A stretch of DNA of 64,000 bases, from NCBI GenBank assembly GCA_028551475.1, contig CM052362.1, forward strand, positions 25,154,021 to 25,218,020, in the 5' to 3' direction. This stretch comes from Casuarina equisetifolia (Eukaryota; Streptophyta; Magnoliopsida; Fagales; Casuarinaceae). Shown here piece after piece: positions 54,601 through 64,000 of this stretch. The stretch's first letter is position 1; every line of letters begins with the position of its first letter. The notes beneath the pieces are model-generated. The model made no database searches and had not been told where the DNA came from. It saw only the letters and a list, made by a program, of their open reading frames with translations. A program made the translations under genes and the position numbers.

Positions 54601-56288
54601 CGCTGACGAGCCAGTCGGGCCGTACAAATTCGTACCTTTCGGCCTGGTGGGGGTGGGGGCCCAACTCCGGCCGATGCCATTGTCCACGTGAGCCATACAA
54701 ATTTGGCGCTCTTGTCTTATAAGGCCGTGTTGCTCTTGATCGAGATCAACAAACAACTCAGGTGGAAAAGTCGGGACCACCTCAGGCGGCTCCCATTTTC
54801 TAAGGCGTTCCACTGGCGTAACACGTCTAACTCCGGTATTCTCACCGGCAATATTTACAGTTAAGTACCGGCTAGCGAACGGTTGCAGCGTTAGCATTCC
54901 TAGTGCAAGAGCATGTAAGTTGGACCTCCATGGCTATGATTTCCTAAATTGTTCTTTCTTCTCCCTTCTTTTACAACTTTTACTTCTAATTTTACCGATA
55001 TTTTACCTTCAATTTATTTATTTTATTCTTGGAAGGTCATAAATTTTTTGAAAGGTTCTTCTAAGTTTCTATCACTTATAACTAAGTAGCAAATCTTATC
55101 ATTTAAACATAAAAGCTAACTACTTTTATATTTAATACGGGATTTTTGTATTAGTATATCCAATGTAAAGATCTCACATAAACTTTTCATTTTTATATTT
55201 GAAATTCTGTTAAACCGCCTTGTTGTCATTCTAGTCGAAAGTTTGACTCTTTCTTATGGGTCATAGTACCATATAGACTCTCCACAAAATTGCTTACTAA
55301 TTGTCATCCAATTATGTGTCAACGAAAAATATTATACCTTGCATCTTATATTTGTTTTCCATTCATGCCTCTTAAATGACAAAGCAGTTGAAGTGGTACC
55401 TAAGAACCTTTTTTGTTGTGATAATTATTACATAATATAAGGCTTCTTAGATTGTTAGCTTTTCCATAAGCTGTTGACATGTTTACTAAATTACATTCAC
55501 CAGGATGTCTTTGTAGACCTGTTTATCTTATTGTGTGAATAAAGTATAAAAGTTTGCCTTATGACTTTGTGGTCCTGTTTGTCTTATTGTCGTACATTCA
55601 CCTGCTTGTCTTGCTGTATGAATATAGAATCACAGAGAACAATGAACGATTCTTATATCTTCTTATCACTCTGCTCCTTTATTTTACATGTTCATGGTTA
55701 TTGCTTGGTGAATTTAGCCAAGTCCCATGGAGAACTTCTTAGTCGTAATCTAGGCTTCAAGTTCCACTAGAAATAGTGTAGGATTTAAATTATCGGTGGG
55801 AATTCCGGTTCCGGTTAGCAGGAGAGTGAGCTTAGCAGTATCCGAAGGAAAGGGATGAACAGGAGACTGAAACAGAATAAAGCATTAAAGGAGAGGGTTT
55901 CTTCTTTCCGTCAAAAATGATTTCAGTTTCTATTTGATTGGATAAAGTTTCTGCTGTCCTAATTGAAAAAGAAGGAACCTATTTAGGGGTAGGACGCAAC
56001 AAGCTAGTGGATTCAACGAAAGATTGAAAATGCCATCCATTAACTGGGAACAATGTTTTGTTCCCTAATGAAACTCTCGTATCGTGGAAGTCTGCGTGTT
56101 TTTGACGTCCGCAAGTACTCCTGATGAAATGATATCCCACACATAATATCCTACAACTTTATTTGCACACTGAAATGGTTTGACTTCAGGAAGGCAATAT
56201 CATCTTCTTCTTTTTTAATTCTTTTGATTCCATTGCTAGTTTGGTTTAAAAGGAAAGTGCGGTTAAGAGAATGTAAACAAAAACAAAG
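51693..56288. other. Long intergenic interval with one retroelement relic
   Basis: Apart from a gypsy gag relic near 52560-52870, I see no recognisable gene. An open frame of 136 codons on the minus strand at 54487-54897 is locally GC-richer but matches nothing I know. Repeated CTGTTTGTCTTATTG-like phrases occur at 55515-55610. Confidence 0.45.
52560..52870 (+). pseudogene. Ty3/gypsy-type gag fragment
   Basis: Frame one gives VEIEFPCFAGGEDQTGWL followed by HASQFFE, the usual start of a Retrotrans_gag domain. After a frameshift the similarity resumes as TWEELTEALIERYG, then a stop, then FQDFYVGLSKLQQ, which matches the later part of the same domain. No LTR, protease or RT is associated. It is an isolated relic. 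Confidence 0.62.
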
Positions 56289-59183
56289 ATGGTAGAAGAG
56301 GGAGGGGGAGTAGGAGAAGGGGGAAGAGGAAGGCTGATACGAGTGCTGGAACCGTACATCCTCTGCATAATTGCTAATTTCTTCCTGGCTGGGTTCAACA
56401 CAATCTCCAAGGTCTCCATAAATAAAGGCGTCAGTCGTTATGTGCTTGTGGCCTACGGACATGCTTTTGGAACTGTTGCTACTGCTGCTCTAGCACTAAT
56501 CTATGAAAGGTACTTACCTCCACTCTCGTCACCCTGTTTATGGTTCTATCTCTCATTCTCCTTAAGAAATCATATACTTTGTCTTCTTAAAAGATCTTCT
56601 CACCGATTCTTGTTTTACTTGATTGCTGAGATAGACGAAAGGACAAACTTTCATGTTCAGGTTAATTTCCTCGAGCTAACGATAAATGAAAGAAAGAATA
56701 GCGGATATGAACATGTGAAATCAAAGCTTTAAGGTAAAAAAAGATCTAGTGTGCGGCAAGGAGAGTGTTGTGTTCAAGAGTGTTGTGTTCAAGAATATAA
56801 TATGCTCGGTTTGAAATTGGACTATCTCGACAAATATGATCCTAATAAGATAACACAATAGGACTTTCTTCTGTGCTGAATCTCATGACAGACCTGTACT
56901 GGATCCGTTTGACTCATACAAATAGCTACGCCGTGATTTACTATTTTTGATCAAGCATGAACAAGGCTGCACGTCTCGGAGTATCTTTGACAAACATACA
57001 TGCAAATTAGTGTGAAATATCCTTTATTTGGACAAAGTTGTCCCTTATTAGAGAAAGGTTGATAGAATGAAAGATTCTGCTTGAATTGCTAACCATTAAG
57101 TACCTCGCTTGCAGGGATAAAAACAGCAGAATCAGCATACCAATCTTACGAAATATCTTTCTCTTGGGTTTACTAGGGTGAGTAAACCATCTTAAAATAA
57201 GCCTTGAACCAGTCCAAGGCTACTTTCTCTTCTCTTTTTTGGTCAAACACCAAAATATATTCAAAAGATTCTGACTTCCTTTTCTTTGATTAACAAGAGC
57301 TGTGTTAGGGAGGACACTTTACTACGCGGGACTAGAATACACTTCATCAACCTTTGCATCTGCAATGGGCAACTTAATTCCCTCGATTACCTTTATCTTA
57401 GCAGTCTTGTGCAGGTATGAGTGTTCAGATCCTGTCCATCTTGTTCATGTAAAAGGTAGAAGAGCAGGGAGAGAGGCATGCATCTCCACTGTCCCTCTTC
57501 CTTTCTCGTGTCCTCTTGTCTGATTTGTTTTCAGTTTATTTTTCTTTTTCCTTTTCTATGAGTAAAAACCAAGGCCCAAGAGACAAAAAAAAAATGACTC
57601 AGCAACCGTATAGACGCCCAACAGCTATAAAGAAGGCTAACAGGAACAGAGCCTGGGAAACATGACAAATTAAAATGGGCCAAAATCCAATCCAAGAGTA
57701 GAATTCTTCACCTTAAGGTTAGGAAGCTCGCCTTTGTGAAGGATGGCACGGCCCAAGAGGGGATTTTTGGAGTTGTATTTTTTTTTTTGGTGGGGGGTGG
57801 GGGGTGGGGGGGTGGCGCGGGTCCAGGAGGATGCTGTGAAACTGTGTTTAGACTTCTGATCTCAATTTCAGCTGTTGTTCTATGTTTACAAAACCCAGAC
57901 AAGCAGGAGACTGGAATGCATTCCTAAAGGAGTCCTGAACAAATTATGATTAATTTCTGCTAATTTGTCCAATCAGGATGGAGAAAGTGGACATTTCCCT
58001 ACGTGGTGCACAAGCAAAGATAGTTGGAACGGCTGTTGCATGCGCTGGTGCCACAATTATGACCCTTTACAAGGGCATTGTTGTGGCTTCCCCTCATGGC
58101 TCGCGTAAGACCGTCACCTCCGGAGCGTTCTCCGACAAGAATTGGTTGAAAGGCTCCTTCATGCTCGTCATTTCCAACTTCTCATTATCAGTTTTCTGGG
58201 TCTTACAGGTAAGTCAAATGTCAATACGAAGGAAATAAAAGTAGTATTTTCAAAATAGCATGCTTATATTAACGGAATTAAGAAGCACAAAGAAGGTTTT
58301 AGGTACCAACATAAGTCAAAAAATGACATCATCTACTAATCATCCTTGTCTTTCAACTCTTATGAAAATCAGGACAAAGAAAATATATTTAGTTTTCATG
58401 TTCTTAATCCCAATTTAAGAATATAAGCATGTCCGATGATTAATGGGTAATGCTCTATATCTATGTTTCCCCAATTTAACGAATGTGCGATGATTAATGC
58501 AGACAGCAACAATTCACAAGTATCCAGCCCCAATAACTCTTACATCATTGACGTGCTTATCGGGGACGTTACTCTCAACAATCATGGCAGCAGTTCTTGA
58601 CCATAAAGCTTCGTCATGGAGGTTATCATGGGACATCACCCTTCTTGCTCCTGTTTATAGTGTGAGTTGTAGAGCATTACCCATTTTGCAGGGGATTTTG
58701 ATATATGGAATTTGGGGATAATGTTAATCAAAGTGACTTTATTTATTTATTTATTTTTGGTGTAGGGAATCGTGATATATGGGATTACGTATTACATCCA
58801 AATTCTGGTTTCGCGAACAAAAGGTCCAGTTTTCATGACAGCGTTTAGACCACTTTGCACCATAATTGTAGCCATCCTAGGACTGCTAATTTTGGGAGAA
58901 CCATTGCACTTGGGAAGGTGCGTGCTCTCTCGCTAGTAGGATCACTTGTCAATTGTCAGCTTTTATTTTCTCTCTTCCTTTTTTGTTTGGAGAGCGGTGT
59001 TGGAATAATTGTTTCCTGCTTTTTCTGCTGCTGAAAATTTGCAGCACTGTAGGAGCTACGTTGATAATTCTTGGCTTGTACACGATTCTATGGGGAAAAG
59101 AAAGTGAGAAAGGGAAGAAACTCACGGAGGGTGCGATAGAAGAGCAAGCCAGTGAGATGCAACTGGGAAAGCAGCAGGCGTAG
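56289..59183 (+). CDS. WAT1-related (EamA / nodulin MtN21-like) transporter, seven exons
   Basis: Exons are 56289-56509, 57115-57177, 57298-57414, 57977-58208, 58503-58661, 58766-58917 and 59045-59183. They have GT-AG borders and consistent phase, giving 360 aa. The protein is a 10-helix drug/metabolite-transporter fold with two EamA halves. It starts with a Gly-rich cytosolic N terminus, then EPYILCIIANFFLAGFNTIS (helix 1). LGRTLYYAGLEYTSSTFASA and NLIPSITFILAVLCR sit in the first half. QAKIVGTAVACAGATIMTLY closes it, and ILGEPLHLG and STVGATLIILGLYTILWGK end the second half. Members move amino acids, auxin or other small solutes across plasma or vacuolar membranes. The substrate here cannot be told. 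The unusual feature is a decayed partial copy of the start of exon 6 inside intron 5. Confidence 0.92.
58684..58725 (+). repeat. Decayed partial duplicate of WAT1 exon 6 in intron 5
   Basis: The sequence TTTTGCAGGGG, followed by a GATATATGGAATT stretch, parallels the true acceptor and exon start at 58761-58785 (GTGTAGGG, GATATATGGGATT). The copy keeps an AG acceptor and reads into a stop within about ten codons. Confidence 0.7.
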
Positions 59184-59627
59184 ATAAGTACCTTCTGTTT
59201 CCTTTCAATGGAAGTTGCAACATTATGTAACCTGTGCCCAGAAGAAAATGCATGTGAGTTTATTAAACCCATCTTTGCTCAATTATAATACAAATGTATA
59301 ACAGTCGGCAAAAAGACGCGTATTAGTTTTCTCGCCATCTAAGCATTAGCACCCAGCCGAGCTTAGGGGACCAGAAACGGTGGAATTGAGTGAATTCCCT
59401 GTGCAAAAAACAAATGCCAGTTTGAGTAAATTCGCGCGTCGGAGCCTCATAGAAAACATGGATTTGAATCACAGAAACTCTGCCACCAAAGGCCGAATTG
59501 GCGTCCCCACCAAACAACTGGGCCCACTCGATTCCTCTTCCAAATGCCGTACTACAAAAGGAGGGAAGCTCTGTTGAGAGTCGTGTGGCTCTTCCCTTCA
59601 CCGGAGCTAAGTAATTGTGTGGGCAAA
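59184..59627. other. Spacer between the WAT1-related and AAA ATPase genes
   Basis: The 444 bp hold the 3' UTR of the first and the promoter and leader of the second gene. An ATG at 59544 is in frame with the ATPase but adds 28 residues without family similarity. Confidence 0.5.
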
Positions 59628-61370
59628 ATGATGGAGGAGATGGAGCAGTTGCTGAACATGGGTTTCCCAAATGAGTTGGCAGCGCGAGCCCTAGCCGCTA
59701 CCGGTGGCAAATCCACCCTGAAAGCCACCGAATGGATTCTCAACCACAAATCTTCCACCACCACCACTACCACCACCGCCACCGCCACCGCCGCCGCCAT
59801 CGCCTCTTCCACGCCTAAACCCTCCCAACCCAAGCTCGATCGCTTCTTCCACCTTCAGTCCAAACCCTCCAGCAATCCCTCATCTCCCACACTCTATGCT
59901 CCGCATTCAGTGCAAAACCACCCAGATGAACAAGGGCAAGAGCATGAGCAAGTGCATGGACAAGAATTTCAACCACAATCCAAGCGGTCCAAACTAACTG
60001 TTCTACCACCTACGAGCTCCCATCCACACGAGCCTTTGTCCGAGCGCATGCGTCCTCGTAACATAGACGACGTCGTAGGCCAAGACCACCTTCTTGGCGC
60101 CAACTCCCTCCTTCGCTCCGCAATCGACTGCAACCGCCTGCCTTCCCTTGTCTTCTGGGGCCCTCCTGGTACCGGTAAGACCTCCATTGCGAAAGCTATT
60201 GTCAATTCCACTTCCCCTTCTCCCTCTCCTTCTTGCTCTTCTTCCCCCTACAGATTCGTTTCCTTGTCGGCTGTCACTTGTGGAGTTAAGGATGTGAGGG
60301 ACGCGGTTGAGGGCGCTAGAAAACTAAAGTTGTCTAAGAACAAGAGGACCCTTCTGTTTGTGGATGAGGTTCATCGCTTTAACAAATCCCAACAAGACTC
60401 TTTCTTGCCTGTCATTGAAGATGGGAGTATTGTCTTCATGGGTGCCACCACGGAGAACCCATCTTTTCATTTGATTACGCCTTTGTTGTCTCGGTGTCGT
60501 GTTGTAACTCTCAACCCCTTGAAACCCCACCATGTTGCCCTGCTACTCAAGCGGGCTATAGACGATCTGGACAGAGGATTGTCACGGAGTGTAGGAACGT
60601 GTCTTGATGTGAATGAGGAGGCCATTGACTTTATATCCTCGAATTGCGATGGGGATGCTCGGGTGGCGTTGAATGCCTTGGAGATTTCCGCTATCACGGC
60701 GGCTGCCCGGGCTCCCCTAAAGGAGTGTAGAGCCCATGGTGGGGATCAGGTGGAAAATGAGGGGGATGGGGTTGGTTTGTTTGCCTCCATTGTCACTCTG
60801 GATGATGCTAAGGAGTCACTGCAGTGCAAGCATCTTGCTTATGACAAAGCTGGGGAAGAGCACTATAATCTGATCAGTGCCCTCCATAAGTCCATGAGAG
60901 GAAGTGACGCCGACGCTGCGATTTATTGGTTGGCGAGAATGTTAGAAGGAGGTGAACAGCCTCTTTACATTGCTCGGAGATTAATAAGGTTTGCGGGTGA
61001 GGATGTTGGCTTGGCCGACCCGTCTGCCATCAGCCAGGCTGTTGCGTGCTACCAGGCCTGCCACTTTTTGGGAATGCCCGAATGCAATGTGATTCTTGCA
61101 CAATGTGTGGCTTATTTGGCTTTGGCTCCCAAGTCTGTCTCTGTGTATCGAGCTATCGAGGCTGCACAGAAGGTAGTCAGGGAATCAATTGGACAGAATG
61201 AGGGAGTGCCTCTTCATCTGAGGAATGCGCCAACTAAGTTAATGAAGGAACTTGGATACGGAAAGGACTATATTTATCCTCCCGACAGTCCGTTTTCATC
61301 ACAGAGCTATCTGCCAGCCTCACTTCAAGGCTATAAGTTCCTCGACTGGCCTAGGAGTAATACAACTTAA
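59628..61370 (+). CDS. WRNIP1: WRNIP1/RarA(MgsA)-type AAA ATPase with UBA domain, intronless
   Basis: The product is 580 aa. Residues 2-44 form a UBA-like domain (MEQLLNMGFPNELAARALAA and KATEWILNH). A low-complexity Thr/Ala tract (about 45-62) and a polar linker follow. The AAA+ module starts PLSERMRPRNIDDVVGQDHL, has Walker A GPPGTGKT (178-185), Walker B LLFVDEVH (242-249), and sensor 1 ATTENPSF followed by LLSRCRV. The C-terminal MgsA-type region includes KSMRGSDADAAIYWLARML and IARRLIRFAGEDVGLADPSA. The family acts at stalled replication forks as tetrameric clamp-loader-like ATPases. In animals WRNIP1 carries a UBZ finger at the same place, and the UBA in plants is a counterpart. The start at 59628 is preferred because similarity begins there. 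Confidence 0.94.
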   Translation: MMEEMEQLLNMGFPNELAARALAATGGKSTLKATEWILNHKSSTTTTTTTATATAAAIASSTPKPSQPKLDRFFHLQSKPSSNPSSPTLYAPHSVQNHPDEQGQEHEQVHGQEFQPQSKRSKLTVLPPTSSHPHEPLSERMRPRNIDDVVGQDHLLGANSLLRSAIDCNRLPSLVFWGPPGTGKTSIAKAIVNSTSPSPSPSCSSSPYRFVSLSAVTCGVKDVRDAVEGARKLKLSKNKRTLLFVDEVHRFNKSQQDSFLPVIEDGSIVFMGATTENPSFHLITPLLSRCRVVTLNPLKPHHVALLLKRAIDDLDRGLSRSVGTCLDVNEEAIDFISSNCDGDARVALNALEISAITAAARAPLKECRAHGGDQVENEGDGVGLFASIVTLDDAKESLQCKHLAYDKAGEEHYNLISALHKSMRGSDADAAIYWLARMLEGGEQPLYIARRLIRFAGEDVGLADPSAISQAVACYQACHFLGMPECNVILAQCVAYLALAPKSVSVYRAIEAAQKVVRESIGQNEGVPLHLRNAPTKLMKELGYGKDYIYPPDSPFSSQSYLPASLQGYKFLDWPRSNTT

Positions 61371-62981
61371 CCATAAGAAAGCCGCTTAATCCCACTGGTA
61401 GTTTTTGAGTTACTGTTCTATGATGGTGAGATGGCTCTTGCTTTCCCTTTTTGTGGATAGTTTTGTTTATTTCCTTGTAGAATTGTCACCCGCCTTACAC
61501 CATCGTGTTTTCAGATTACTAACAAACATGCTGAAGAATATAGTAGAAAGTTCTCATATACCGACTGCTCCTAATTTTGAGTAGGAAATGGTTGATTTGA
61601 GCTTGTTTCCTGACCTGGTTTCGGATCTAAATTTATGTTGCTTGAGTTTTGATTTTTCAGGTTTGTGCCTTTCTTTAATTCGAGAACCTGCTTTTGAAGA
61701 ATGTTAGTTAATATGCATACGCGTTCATGCATGTCTATATGCATTCCGCCAAAATTTCTCTTCAGGAACCGATGGGGAAACACCAACAAAACAAAGAGTC
61801 AGACATTACTTATTTGCCGGAAAAGGGTAAAATTTGTTGGAATCGAATGGTCGACAAGTGAGGAAATATTTGTAGAGCTCTATCAGAAAAGAGATAAAAT
61901 GCACTACAAGGATAAACCGGAGTTTCTTATGGACAAAATATATGATCAATATATGCATTGCTCTCTTGCAGTTCTTTTTTCAACTACTAAAACTTGAAGG
62001 TGCTTCTTTTGCCCTTTTTCTTTTTGAAAATTTCATTCTGGCATATGTTTTAGAAGTTGGGAAAGCTGAAAATGATTATCCTTATGTTTGAGAGATGGTT
62101 CTTATCCAACAAAAATAGAGGTAATTTGTTGAACTAATGGAATGTAGCTTCAGGAAGAAATTAATACGTCTCACCGACTGCCATGTATCATCCGTAACAG
62201 CAAATGACAGTGGCAACCATGGCAATGGAGGGCTGTTGTCTGATTGGATCATCACCCGACTTCACTTCTTTTCGCCATGGACGACAGGATTAGTATCTGT
62301 AGCAGTTCCATATTCCTCATGGAACATCATCTATTTAGTTTCTTTATACACTTCGTCGATTTCAATTTCCTGTCTTCGAAATTCCTTTAAGAGGTAGGAG
62401 CAGTCTAAACATTGTAAGTAAAGTTTCTGGTTAGGAACTCGTTCTTAGTGGGTTTTGTAGCTCGGTTGTTCGTCATTACTACATGAAGACGAACTAGTTA
62501 AAGCTCCGTAACTTGCATCCAGTTTTCTTGCCACAATTCCATCGACCATCTAGTAAGGAAAATCTATAGTCCTAGATCTAGCAAAGCTGTTATACATGAC
62601 AGAAACCATTCATTAAGGCCAATCAGCCTGCTGGTAATAAGGATGCTTTTGCCTAAAAAAAAAAAAATTCGGTGAACACGAAGCCACTCTTTCAACTGGC
62701 AAAACTTACGAACAATTAGAGACGTTATCCTTGAAAACTTCCTTGAATTGTGAGCCTTGTCAGCACTATATTTATTCCCCAGAGAGCTTTCTCAGCCTTA
62801 CAGAAGACTAGAACATAATTATGATTCACCTCTATCAAATATTAGTTCCAGTGGATTACATTCTACGTGGATATCAGGCTCTAACTCCTGAGCAATAAAA
62901 GAAATACATTCAAAGAGAGAAGGAAGGCGGGGGAGGAATTGTAAATTGCAGGGATTCCATCTAGCATTTACTAAAACGATC
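61371..62981. other. Convergent 3' flanks of the ATPase and coproporphyrinogen oxidase genes
   Basis: No further coding similarity is visible. Both neighbours end towards this interval, so it should hold two 3' UTRs. A poly-A run occurs at 62656-62668. Confidence 0.45.
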
Positions 62982-63674
<693 letters not shown>

Positions 63675-64000
63675 CTGCATGTAACATTAGCAGTTAATAC
63701 ACAGAAAAACAACATAAGAAAGCAACGAGTTTCACACCTAAAATAAATTGAAACATAATCATTACAAAAGAAAACTCATATCATATTTTGCCAACATAAA
63801 AATTCAACAATCCAAGAATATGGAAGCAATTACCAAGCATGCTCTCTAATTTTAACCAAAGAAGAAGTAAACCAATAATATCAGCACTGTTGAGATGAGC
63901 ACCATAAAAGATAATTCCAGCACTGAAGCAGAGAATTTTTCTCTTGTACCTTTGGATTTGGTACATCCGACCCAGGGCGACCTGTACCATATATGGTTAG
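63675..64000 (-). other. Intron of the coproporphyrinogen oxidase gene, cut by the window edge
   Basis: The exon upstream of HRGERR should end in a YIK-like sequence. I find none here, so the intron is longer than 325 bp. A good acceptor (ACATGCAG) marks its 3' end at 63675. Confidence 0.6.

Noticed and set aside
59544-59627. Upstream in-frame ATG of the AAA ATPase
   Set aside because: The extra 28 residues show no family similarity. Similarity begins at the MMEEME start at 59628.
62137-62397. 86-codon plus-strand frame after the ATPase gene
   Set aside because: No similarity. It lies in a convergent 3'-flank interval of ordinary composition.
63780-64000. Possible additional upstream exon of coproporphyrinogen oxidase
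   Set aside because: The expected residues before HRGERR are not encoded in any frame with a suitable donor.

Overview
The window is nuclear DNA from a flowering plant. The evidence is spliced genes with GT-AG introns, plastid-targeted proteins (bL18c, coproporphyrinogen oxidase), plant-specific families (CHX exchanger, WAT1-related, nodulin-type DUF1685, 8-cysteine lipid-transfer protein) and many decayed Ty1/copia elements. Introns up to 2.4 kb and a repeat-rich left half fit a mid-sized, probably woody, dicot or magnoliid genome. I cannot name the species from sequence alone.

Left half (1-31 kb) is repeat-rich and gene-poor. It holds a decayed copia element (130-5547, minus strand). Next comes a tandem segmental duplication (about 5581-8880 and 8940-11245). 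Each unit carries a lipid-transfer-protein-like gene behind three roughly 40-bp promoter modules. The second copy (9167-9514) is intact. The first is broken by a solo LTR inside the signal-peptide codons and by a nonsense codon. A DUF1685 gene (11810-13311) follows, then a non-coding LTR element (15718-17960), then a second copia element (21643-28792) that has a 1.5-kb LTR-type insertion nested in its gag. Diverged pieces of the duplicated LTP flank recur near 18.6-19.0 kb and 30.1-31.0 kb.

Right half (31-64 kb) is a run of ordinary single-copy genes. On the minus strand: INT1-type inositol transporter (6 exons, 497 aa), CHX18-type cation/H+ exchanger (3 exons, 803 aa), plastid ribosomal protein L18 (3 exons, 167 aa) and RBL14-type rhomboid with a RanBP2 zinc finger (2 exons, 326 aa). 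On the plus strand: F-box/kelch protein (3 exons proposed, 385 aa), WAT1-related EamA transporter (7 exons, 360 aa) and an intronless WRNIP1/RarA-type AAA ATPase (580 aa). The 3' end of a coproporphyrinogen III oxidase gene runs off the right edge on the minus strand. I see no operon-like or pathway logic linking these genes: they are independent housekeeping and transport loci.

Exon borders were chosen by eye from GT-AG sites, reading phase and family similarity recalled from memory. All multi-exon models close in phase. I found no undescribed multi-gene system. The most informative signals are nested insertions with readable target-site duplications, the LTP duplication with its modular promoter, and a repeat that abuts the INT1 stop codon.
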